From: Enoplolaimus lenunculus
Lineage: Eukaryota > Nematoda > Enoplea > Enoplida > Thoracostomopsidae
Direction: 5' to 3'
NCBI GenBank assembly: GCA_030248215.1
Contig: JASANG010003810.1
Span: 496,001 to 560,000 of the forward strand
Length of the DNA: 64,000 nucleotides
The notes under the pieces are model-generated. The model was not told the DNA's origin, ran no database searches, and was given only the letters and a program-made list of their open reading frames with translations. This document shows positions 55,901-64,000 of the stretch, piece by piece (within the stretch, counting starts at the first letter, position 1; the number at the start of each line of letters is the position of its first letter). The translations under genes were made by a program, and so were the position numbers.

Positions 55901-56016
55901 TCGTATTCTCAACTAAACGGTGTATAGCACCCATCGCCACTGTTGCCCATGTAAAGAACAGGGGCGGAACGTTTCTCTACGGTACTGCAATAGAGTAAGC
56001 TTAATCTTTAAACAAG
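55901..56016 (+). mobile_element. TCTCAAATG end followed by truncated GGCC-1
   Basis: CGTATTCTCAACTAAACGG to about 55943 is a TCTCAAATG-family start, cut by a GGCC-1 left end (TTGCCCATGTAAAGAACAGG) whose right part is missing after AAGCTTAATC. Confidence 0.65.
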
Positions 56017-56044
56017 CTAGGATATATCATCCGTGCTGTTTGTG

Positions 56045-56632
56045 CATCATTCACAATAAAAAAATTTCATTTTGCCACCGAAAACTCTATTAGGTAGCGT
56101 TAACACGTGTCAATTTTCAAAATAGTCATGCGTAAACCATACCCTAACGCAAAAATTCCGTTAACCCCACCCTAACACATGTCAAAGCTCTATCCTATTA
56201 ATACGTGTCATAGAGCATTTCGTAACAAGCATTACGGTCGGGTTAACGCAATTCTTCCGCTATCGTATGATTATCGCATGACAATTTTGATACTTGACAC
56301 GTCTAACACCTTCTCACATTGAGTTGCCTATAGGCAACTTAGCGCAGTGTATATACGTTAAATAATATATATCGCACCGTGTTTAACAATTGCAACACGT
56401 ATACATAGTACTAAATCACCACAAGACGTGAGAGCCCCCTCGGGCTCGAGGGTCAAGCTCCTATAGCTGAGTGGTGATGGTATACGCCTCCCACTCCAGT
56501 CACTGGAGTTCGAATCCTAGCATAAAAGTAGGTCTCAGGGGAAATAGAAAATATTCATGTGAGAAAGGGTTAAGTCTACCTTATACTGTTTTCGGTGGCA
56601 AAATGAAATTTTTTATTGTCAAAGATTCATAG
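56045..56632. mobile_element. long-TIR foldback element hosting a TTAA-tRNA element
   Basis: The left arm (56049-56140: ATTCACAATAAAAAAATTTC, TTTTGCCACCGAAAAC, ACACGTGTCAATTTTC, AAATAGTCATGCG) reappears inverted on the right in two pieces, 56574-56632 and about 56262-56302. They become one arm of roughly 90 bp when the 56303-56573 insertion is removed. No coding frame. Confidence 0.83.
56303..56573 (+). mobile_element. TTAA-tRNA element inserted at a TTAA site
   Basis: CTAACACCTTCTCACAT at the left, ATGTGAGAAAGGGTTAA at the right. A box TAGCTGAGTGGTGATGG at 56464-56480, anticodon-like CGCCTCCCACTCC at 56485-56497, B box GGAGTTCGAATCC at 56505-56517. Inserted in the foldback arm at what was TTAA. 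Confidence 0.92.
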
Positions 56633-57214
56633 ATACGTGAGAGCTCTCACGTATATATATTGCGGAAAAGTTTGCACTGTGCGTGTACCGCGTGTACTCT
56701 CACTCGACCAACATCTCATACCACCAACAAATTATTTTTTAAACACTGCGCATTGTGTATTATTTCATGAACATTATTCTTGCAGGGCCGGTGGATGACG
56801 TAAATAATTCTTGACATATAAACAAGGTATTGTGGTTTTTAGCAACAGCAAGTTCTTTCGTCAAAGGTACTCGAATTATATTCGAAATGCGTAGGGCCAG
56901 AGGAGCCACACGCCATATATCCCATTTGGAGGGCCTCACTGCTAAAAGGGCGCCCACCATCACCGGTTGAATCCAAAACCGCCAAAGTTTTAAAATGCGT
57001 CCGGTTTCTCGCTCGCTTCGCTTGCGAGTTTGGGTTCCCTCACTCTGGAGTTTGGGCGGAGTCCGTATCCAGTTCTGCTCGGACACTGAGAATGTGTGCT
57101 GAGTCTTTCTTATAATATTAAAAATGACCAGTTTAGCTATGTATTTAACGTTAAGAATTATAAGCTCGCCCTACAATTGACTGGCAGTCGTGTTGAGCTG
57201 GCTTAGTTAGGTGC
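56633..57214. other. no gene recognised
   Basis: No exon or named repeat. Confidence 0.4.
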
Positions 57215-57860
57215 CCTAAAACCCGACGCATATCCGACTGGACCGGTCCTGAATTTTCCAATGGTTCGATCCTGATGATTTCCAGTTTGTCCCGGTCAAA
57301 AACCCGACGCATATCCGACTGGACCGGTCTTGTATTTTCCAACGGTTCGATCCTGATCCTTTTCAGTTTGTCCCGGTCAAAAACCCGACGCATATCCGAC
57401 TGGACCGGTCCTGAATTTTCCAATGGTTCGATCCTGATCATTTCCAGTTTGTCCCGGTCCAAAACCCGACGCATATCCGACTGGACCGGTCCTGAATTTT
57501 CCAACGGTTCGATCCTGATTTTTCCAGTTCGGTCCGGTCCAAAAGCCGACGCATATCCGACTGGACCGGTCCTGAATTTTCCAATGGTTCGATCATGATC
57601 ATTTCCAGTTTGTCCCGGTCCAAAACCCGACGCATATCCGACTGGACCGGTCCTGAATTTTCCAACGGTTCGATCCGGAGTTTTCCAGTTCGGTCCGGTC
57701 CAAATCCCGACGCATATCCGACTGGACCGGTCCTGAATTTTCCAATGGTTCGATCATGATCATTTCCAGTTTGTCCCGGTCCAAAACCCGACGCATATCC
57801 GACTGGGCCGGTCCTGAATTTTCCAACGGTTCGATCCTAATTTTTTTCCAGTTCGGTCCA
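57215..57860. repeat. 81-bp satellite, 8 copies
   Basis: Copies start near 57224, 57305, 57386, 57467, 57547, 57629, 57709 and 57789 (CGACGCATATCCGACTGG). Each carries CCGGTCCTGAATTTTCCAA and GGTTCGATCCTGAT. The 27-codon period keeps frames open on both strands (minus strand reads ENSGPVQSDMRR repeatedly). No known domain. Confidence 0.93.
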
Positions 57861-57949
57861 ACTCAGTACCCGGCATCAAAACTGTAAAATTGCAATCGTT
57901 TAGTGACTTAAACGATTCATGAGAGGCGCTGGTCGACTTACAATGTGGA

Positions 57950-58020
57950 CCAGTGGTCCATCACTGCAGGACTCGGCCGGTCCGCAATACAAGCGGTCCG
58001 GTCCGCGGTAGTGATGGCTG
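57950..58020. repeat. imperfect GC-rich inverted repeat
   Basis: GGTCCATCACTGCAGG...CGGCCGGTCCG faces CGGTCCGGTCCGCGG...AGTGATGG. It shares GGTCCGGTCC words with the adjacent satellite; possibly a transposon end. Confidence 0.55.
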
Positions 58021-58488
58021 CGGCACTCGAGCCTTGCTTGAAATATCCACATTAATGCTTGTCATATAGAATTCCACCGGCGCCTTTTTGATTTTTGAGG
58101 TCTTCTGGCAGCAGTTTTTGAGGTTGATTTGTATTCATTGCGTTTAGTTTTGGCTCGAACTAAAGTTAGAATAGTTTTTCATATTTCGATGCGGTGGCTA
58201 AGATTAAATTTACTTCCGTGCCTAAGTTGTAATACAAACCCTGACGTAGTAGCAGAGGCTCAGGCAAGCGTCAACTGACCAACTGTCCTGTCTGGCGAAT
58301 ATTCGGTGGGCTGGTTGAAATTTAGGCTAGTAAAACTAAAATTGAAATGAAAATATTAGCTATGTGATTATTTCTCTAAATAGTCATTGATGAGCCATAG
58401 TTTATATATCAAAATGCCAGTGTCAGTTTTTAGTGCAACCCCAACATTGCGTGCAGGTTGGATTTCGTTACAAGAGAAATATAAGTTT
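58021..58488. other. no gene recognised
   Basis: Nothing recognised. Confidence 0.35.
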
Positions 58489-58625
58489 TCAGCAATTTCT
58501 GACGGGGGGGGGGGTGAAGTGGATGCTGTGGCTATAAATATGAAACGCAATTTTTAGTGTGTGTGCTTGGCAGCGAAAAATTGTAAGGTAAGGACATTAT
58601 CATTTTTTCACAAAGCATATCTGAC
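58489..58625 (+). repeat. GGATTCA interspersed repeat with poly-G
   Basis: AGCAATTTCTGACGGGGGG, ATATGAAACGCAATTTTTAG and CGAAAAATTGTAAGGTAAGG. Confidence 0.65.
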
Positions 58626-58738
58626 CGGGATAATTATAAGATAGAACCTTTTTAGGGGGTATGTTTGAAGCCTCCAAACGTGACTTTGTATGAAATATCT
58701 GAATTCTTTATGGGAAAATTGTTTTAAACCAATTTCTC

Positions 58739-58947
58739 GGCCTATATAAAGATCAGGGGCGGAGAGTTTTTATGTGGGACAGCAACTGAGTAACCTTAAA
58801 CTTTAGACTAATGTTTTTGCTTGGCTCCAAGACTTAGGCTTAGGCATAGGAATATCCTCATTCTTACGCGTAGATTTAGGCTTAGGCTTAGACTTAGGCT
58901 TAGGAATATGCTTATAATACTTCTCGCCTCTGTTCTTTACATAGGCC
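58739..58947 (+). mobile_element. GGCC-1 MITE, exact 8-bp TSD
   Basis: GGCCTATATAAAGATCAGGG at the left, CTCTGTTCTTTACATAGGCC at the right. Exact duplication AATTTCTC at 58731-58738 and 58948-58955. TTAGGC hexamers inside. Confidence 0.95.
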
Positions 58948-58955
58948 AATTTCTC

Positions 58956-59189
58956 GGTGGGGGGGATCCGATACCAAGTTTAAACCATGGACATTACATG
59001 ACACTTTTGATACGTTTCATAGTTGGTTTTTTAGTTGTTTTACGAGGCTTGGAACCCGGTGGAAGGGATCAGATCCCTGGATCTGCCTATAGATCCGTTC
59101 TGTTGTAGCATAGCAGACGAATATTTTGCTACGCGTTACGTTATGTAAAATCAACCTGTTTTACCGGTTGCTTAGCTATAAATTCTACT
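58956..59189. other. no gene recognised
   Basis: Nothing recognised. Confidence 0.35.
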
Positions 59190-59375
59190 AGTCCAATTTT
59201 GTGCAATGCGTAAAAGTGTTAGCAAATGCATAAAAATCTGTATGCAAATTTTCTAATTACAGAACCATGCCGTTGCCGTCTATATTGTATAAAACTACTG
59301 TAAACAAAGTATGCTGGAAACTTGCCCAAAATACGTATGTGAGGAACTTTTGCTTTAATACTTTGATGAGAGTTG
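59190..59375 (-). repeat. CTGGAACGCCC repeat, reverse copy
   Basis: AATTTTGTGCAATGCGTAAA, AAGTATGCTGGAAACTTGCC and AAAATACGTATGTGAGG. Confidence 0.72.
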
Positions 59376-59650
59376 TTAAGAAAACAATGTATTGACATCA
59401 CGTGAACCGGCCACGGGTTAATAATGCATCGTTAAACAAACTGCTTGCTGGTTTTGATTCAATTTTAGTGAAACCTATCAAAGATTTGTCGGCTTTTGCT
59501 AGAGTTAAGGATCGCATGTGCTTTTATTCTTATAATTTTTATTTCAATTCTAAACAAATTATTCAGATGGAAATGGCTTCTTATGTACATTTGCAGTATC
59601 TTATATATTTATACATATATATGTTGCGAATTATAGCAAAATATTATGTA

Positions 59651-59903
59651 CACTGTAAATTTCAATGGGTTGATTTCAACTCAGACTGAGTTTAATCACT
59701 CAATCTGAGTTAGGACTATCAGAACTCATAATTGTGAGTTGATATGACTCATTCTGATTTAATCAATCAACTTTTCCGGACTCAAATCAACTCAGGGTGG
59801 GTCTAAATTTAACTCAGAGTGAGTTAAAGTTTGCTGTTATTAACTCACAAATAAACTAACTTTCCGTCTGAGTTGATTAATTAACTCTTTGACATTTACA
59901 GTG
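59651..59903. mobile_element. CACTG-2 MITE, TA-flanked
   Basis: CACTGTAAATTTCAATGGG at the left, TTGACATTTACAGTG at the right, TA at 59649-59650 and 59904-59905. Confidence 0.9.
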
Positions 59904-60275
59904 TAAAGAAATGTATTTTTTCTGTTTGGTTGTATTTTAAACAAAATCTCAGCATAGTTCAGTTGAAATTTGTGCATTCATTCTAATAATTTGTTGAGTT
60001 TTTCGTTGGTACAACGCATTCTCACAGGGTCAATCTAATATTCTTACTCGTTTCGCTTACTGGCGAAAAATATTTCAACTAAGGGTTACGCTTTACTGAG
60101 CCTGATGCCGGCGAGCATAGCTCAACCCTTGAGTTCTTTCAAAATGAAATTCTGGTGACAACTGTGACACGAAGACTTGTTCACCTGCGTCAGTGAACTT
60201 TCAACTTTGTCCATTGCTTATGCTATCAGGGCCTGTCTGCCGGTTTATTTTAGTCCAACTTTTGGTCAATTCTAA
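59904..60275. other. no gene recognised
   Basis: No exon or named repeat. Confidence 0.35.
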
Positions 60276-60463
60276 GGGTGGCGCTATACTTGACGTGCGG
60301 CACCCTAAGGCACGTCAGGGCGCCGGACAACGCCGAAAGGCCAAAAAAAGCGTTTTTGTTTACAAATTTATATATGACATGCGGCAATACACATGCGTTG
60401 AGGTACAGTTCCGGCCGACGCTGGACGACGCCGTACGCCATTTAAATCGTTGAAGCGCCACCC
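60276..60463. mobile_element. Harbinger-like MITE, TAA target duplication
   Basis: GGGTGGCGCTATACTTGACG at the left, TTGAAGCGCCACCC at the right, flanked by TAA at 60273-60275 and 60464-60466. A TAA/TTA duplication with GGG ends fits PIF/Harbinger. 188 bp, non-coding. Confidence 0.78.
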
Positions 60464-60466
60464 TAA

Positions 60467-61047
60467 ACTTTGGCACCATGCGGGATAGTTGTTGACAAAT
60501 GCCTAAACCAACTATAAACTCATACTGACCCAGTCTCAAGTGTTCATTTTATCTTGTACTGTCCGGCAATATCGGAATGGTTATACTGTCAAGGTTTGAT
60601 TTTTTTTTTCGCGTAGTCAGGTGGACACAATAGCGAAAAATGGCGCTTGTTTACGTCTCGCCCCACCTTCCCGTCCAAAATTATAATGTTAATTTGATGA
60701 AAGGTAAATCTCGTCCCACATAGGTTCATTTATTTTCCTAAGCCAAACCTATTAATTCTATGCCACAGACTAAACCTAAACCTGGTTTCTAAACATATTT
60801 GATTCGGTCATATTATGAGGGCACTTTGGGGGGGGGGGGGTGGGCGTAAATGATAACCTAAAAACGAATATACCACGCAATATATGGGAAGGGTTAATGA
60901 AAATAGACCCTTTTGTAGGCTTTAGAATTAGCCAGATTTTTTGGACAAATCAAACCATATTTCCTTTGTTGTTATCGCCGTTCAGAATAACGTTAAATGT
61001 TTAGGTTTATTGAAAAAGCAATAAATAAACTCGTATTTTCTTAACGC
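60467..61047. other. no gene; poly-G run at about 60828-60841
   Basis: No exon recognised. Confidence 0.4.
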
Positions 61048-61345
61048 AGGCCAGTAGCCAGCTCATCTTGCTAGGGGGGTCGGCTAAAAATTTGTCAGGA
61101 CGAGCATCAAGGGTTTTCAATGACTTGCAAGCAAGGTTGAAAATTTTTTATAATTGAAATTAGAACACCCCACATACGTATTCTGGGCACTATTCAAGCA
61201 TATTTCGTATACATATGCAAATTAATATATACTAATAGTTTATAGTTCTAAATTGAAGACTGTGTGAATCTATATATTAAAGCTAGAACGCCCCACATAC
61301 GTATTTTGGGCAGCGTTCCACCAAAGTCACACCTGTGCAAATTAA
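61048..61345 (+). mobile_element. CCGTAGCC left half joined to two CTGGAACGCCC starts
   Basis: CAGTAGCCAGCTCATCTTGC to about 61150, then GAACACCCCACATACGTATT at 61163 and again GAACGCCCCACATACGTATT at 61286, a 123-bp spaced duplication. Confidence 0.65.
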
Positions 61346-62308
61346 TGGAAGTTTACAAAGACAAAACTGTTTAAGTTTTCTTAGTAAACATTATTGGTTA
61401 GATGCTTTGTGTTTTGTTCTATTAGACATTGATAGGATATTTATATGTTGTCTTTAGCTATGATCAAGTTGCAAAGTGAATTTTCCACTACACAGTGGAA
61501 TCCCGGGTTCAGTCTTTCGTTTATTAGAAATGCATGCAGCACCGAACCAATGACCCGTATACATTAAAATGATGATTCGATTGTTTGAGTTGTCACTTGA
61601 GCTTCAAAGCTTAGACAAAACCTGCTTAAAAACAAATCCTGTTGAACATTGACCATAACTCAGTATATATAATAGGAAAGTTGCACATGTGTGTAACTGC
61701 GGATTACTAGTTTAGTTTATTTCTATAAGATTTTTAGTTGCGTTGTGAACATCCTGCAAGAAACATTGTTGCTTTAGTTGCAAATATTGCAACCAAGTTG
61801 ACTTGTTGTTATAATTATAGGAGATTCGGGAAACTCTGGATCTCGGCTTAAATGTCAGTCCTACGTTAGCATTGGTTCAGGATGGCCATAAAATGGTCTT
61901 AAATGCGTTAAAAACGTTTGCTAAGCTTGTTATTATGAGCCGTTGCTAGCGTGAATATTTTGTTAATTTCATCTGAGGTTTAATTGTCCAGCTGAAATTT
62001 TTACTCGGAATTTTCAATGGATTTGACGGGATCACAGGACGTCCAAGAAGAGATAATTGTTAAACGCTGCGCATTGTGTATTTGTTTCGCTTGCACTGCT
62101 TTAGCAGAATGGGGTTATCAGTGGCAAGGGCAGGTAGAAAATTGAAAGAAAATACTTTTATCCGGCTTCAGAGTAACGTTCTGGATCTTAGGGATCATAA
62201 AGTTGTCTTTTGGACGGTGCGTAATCCCTTCGACTCCATCGTACGCCACTGATGTTTACGTTTAATACCTTATACTTAAAAAAAGATAAACTCAGTAATG
62301 ATTTTGTC
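61346..62308. other. no gene recognised
   Basis: Unique-looking sequence; no exon recognised. Confidence 0.4.
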
Positions 62309-62499
62309 GGACCATGTATAGAACAGGGCCAGATCGTTTTCCGGCTGAACTGTAATAGGATCAGTTTAAGCTTTAGACTAACTTTTTTGCTTAGGTTTAT
62401 GCTTAGGCATAGGAATAGGCTCATCCTTACGCTTAGGCTTAGTCTTACGCTTAGGAGTATGCTTATACTACAGTTCCGGCGCTGTTCTATACATTGGCG
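62309..62499 (+). mobile_element. GGCC-1 MITE, exact 8-bp TSD
   Basis: GGACCATGTATAGAACAGGG at the left, GCTGTTCTATACATTGGC at the right. Exact duplication ATTTTGTC at 62301-62308 and 62500-62507. Confidence 0.92.
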
Positions 62500-62537
62500 A
62501 TTTTGTCGATCACAGATTTCAGCCTCCATCGTCAGCT

Positions 62538-62640
62538 TCGTTAGGAAAATTTTCAACCTTGCTTGTAAGTCATTGAAAACTATTGTATGCGACTCGTGAA
62601 AAATATTTATTCAGCATAGCAAGGTGAGCTGGCTACAGGT
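62538..62640 (-). mobile_element. CCGTAGCC fragment, reverse
   Basis: AAAATTTTCAACCTTGCTTG, then AGCAAGGTGAGCTGGCTACA. Confidence 0.72.
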
Positions 62641-62932
62641 TTGCGGTGTAAGTGATGTTTAGCCGTTTCCTTTGGCTTAAAATACCTTACGTCAAACGGT
62701 TCGACACAAGCGTTCTCTCAGAGTTGCGTGACTTGGTTTATATTTGCGAACTGAATTGCAATAATAATGTCTGCCTGTATTGCGTGATCGAACTGTAATA
62801 TTGCATTTCTGCTTTGTACAAAATTTTGCTTTCTTTAACCCCCCCCCACCCCGGTGATTTCAACAATCTTTCAGTGCAGAGTAACGTAATTTCAAACGTG
62901 CAGATTACAGTTGAAATGTAAACTTAGGCAAC
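62641..62932. other. no gene; poly-C run near 62840
   Basis: Nothing else recognised. Confidence 0.4.
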
Positions 62933-63226
62933 CGTATTCTCAAATGTGTATAGCACATATTACCAGTTGCTGATAGGTCTATAACTTTCGAATTAGGAAA
63001 TGGTGAAGGGGTCGGGGTCGACTAAAATGCAACGCTCGGTGGTACATTTTTTTGCCATACAAATTTCGGTAGTTGCACACTTTTGGTAGAGTGATCATCC
63101 ACGCTTGGTTATAGCAAATCATATGCGAAAAATGTGCTGTATAAGCCTCAGCATTACCTGGCTCGTCAGCTACAAGACTTATTATCAACTGGTGATAGGT
63201 GCTACACACATTTGAAAATATGGGCG
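62933..63226 (+). mobile_element. TCTCAAATG element with AAGAGTG-family insert
   Basis: CGTATTCTCAAATGTGTATA at the left, GGTGCTACACACATTTGAAA at the right. 63000-63112 (AAATGCAACGCTCGGTGGTA, GTTGCACACTTTTGG) matches the reverse of 44540-44640 and seems inserted. Confidence 0.75.
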
Positions 63227-63300
63227 CAAATCACAAATTTATGCACAATGTGTTTTATTTCAAAATCTATAAGCTTTTCAAACGGCGTTTTTGCAAGAAT

Positions 63301-63645
63301 TTATAGAGTCCCTAAACCCTAATTAGAGCTCATAAATGTCAATTTTCCCTAATTGTAGCGCATAAATGACTCCAGGACCAAATAAAGTTGAGTTCGAAAC
63401 TTTAAAGCATACTTAGTTTTGAAAGTACATTCCTAAGTATAACCTTGCATTTTCGCTCAAGCTATTGACACAAGACAAATAAACGTTTAATTCAACGGAT
63501 AGCTGCAATACCGGTTGTATACTAGTAACGAATGACGGCGGAGGGCGGGTTAAAAATAAATAACAGTCCGTAACCGAATAACAGGGGGTACCCTCTGGAG
63601 AGGCCAAATAAATATCAGCCCCCCTCTTATTCGGGTCCCTACAGT
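63301..63645 (-). mobile_element. AGTG.CCGAATA element, reverse, truncated
   Basis: Right end CTTATTCGGGTCCCTACAG; interior AACAGTCCGTAACCGAATAA. The other terminus is missing beyond ATAGAGTCCCTAAA. Confidence 0.8.
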
Positions 63646-63729
63646 AATTAGGTTAAGCTTCTTTTTCGTGGTTTTCGAATGCTTCCCTAGAGAATTTCTT
63701 ATTATTACCCGTTCTCACATACAGTAGAC

Positions 63730-63926
63730 GGTCAATGTATAAAACAGGGCAGTAACAGTAATATAAGCATATGCCTAAGCTTTAACCCAAGCTTAAGCCT
63801 AAGTGTAAGAATGAGCTTATACCTAAACCTTAGCCTAATCCTGAGCAAAAAATAGTCGTATAACTAAAAACTTGCTCTATTGCAGTCGCGCAGAAAAACG
63901 GTCCGCTCCTGATCTTTACCAAATCC
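63730..63926 (-). mobile_element. GGCC-1 MITE, reverse, TSD
   Basis: GGTCAATGTATAAAACAGGG at the left, GCTCCTGATCTTTACCAAAT at the right. Flanks CAGTAGAC and TAGTAGAC match at 7 of 8. Confidence 0.87.
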
Positions 63927-64000
63927 TAGTAGACTGTGAACAACTTGGACCCAAAAACTGTGCAAAATGTAGTCGGTAACAGTTACTATGCGCGCAGTGC

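Noticed and set aside
56455-56525. Functional tRNA-Gly(CCC) gene
   Set aside because: A and B boxes and an anticodon-like loop are present, but the acceptor ends do not pair and the unit sits in a mobile element.
59402-59689. Third coding exon of the CELF gene (frame starting with a NRP motif)
   Set aside because: CELF genes continue with a short MNR..QVKPAD segment; here only NRP matches, the first codon is GTG, and no acceptor AG precedes it properly.

Overview
This is a window of animal nuclear DNA. Both recognisable genes are split by GT-AG introns. Long non-coding stretches are packed with short inverted-repeat transposons (MITEs), tRNA-like elements, satellites and microsatellites. The two proteins are metazoan families, a FAAH2-type fatty-acid amide hydrolase and a CELF/Bruno-like RNA-binding protein. 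The CELF RRM1 reads like invertebrate Bruno-like/UNC-75 proteins, so I infer a protostome. TTAGGC, the nematode telomere hexamer, is very common here, but it sits inside transposable elements and does not identify the host.

Layout. 1-8.4 kb: scattered repeats, no supported gene. 8.42-13.11 kb, minus strand: a complete 8-exon FAAH2-like gene (521 aa). I assembled it by joining splice sites, including a short first exon; all phases agree and the catalytic triad is intact. 13.1-48.1 kb: a repeat-rich gene desert with at least eight satellite arrays and several nested insertions. 48.16-50.58 kb, plus strand: the first two coding exons of the CELF/Bruno-like gene (long low-complexity N-terminus plus most of RRM1). 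Its intron holds a hairpin and several MITEs. 50.6-64 kb: more repeats; I could not find the next CELF exons, so the gene runs on or has exons I cannot see.

Repeat families, named here by their ends. GGCC-1 (TIR about 28 bp starting GGCCCATGTAAAGATCAG, 8-bp target duplications) and GGCC-2 (TIR GGCC.ATGTTACTTTAAGG, 8-bp duplications) both carry TTAGGC arrays inside. CACTG-1 and CACTG-2 are TA-flanked, mariner-like MITEs. TTAA-tRNA is a piggyBac-like element (TTAACCCTTTCTCACAT ends) with a tRNA-Gly-like pol III promoter in the middle. CAGGG elements are hAT-like with 8-bp duplications. There are also a TCTCAAATG foldback family, a CCGTAGCC family, an AGTG.CCGAATA family and several minor ones. 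No transposase gene is visible, so all look non-autonomous.

The two genes show no sign of working together. The interest of the window lies in the mobile and satellite DNA: telomere-like arrays carried by MITEs, a pol III promoter inside a TTAA-inserting element, and satellites that look like amplified transposon ends.
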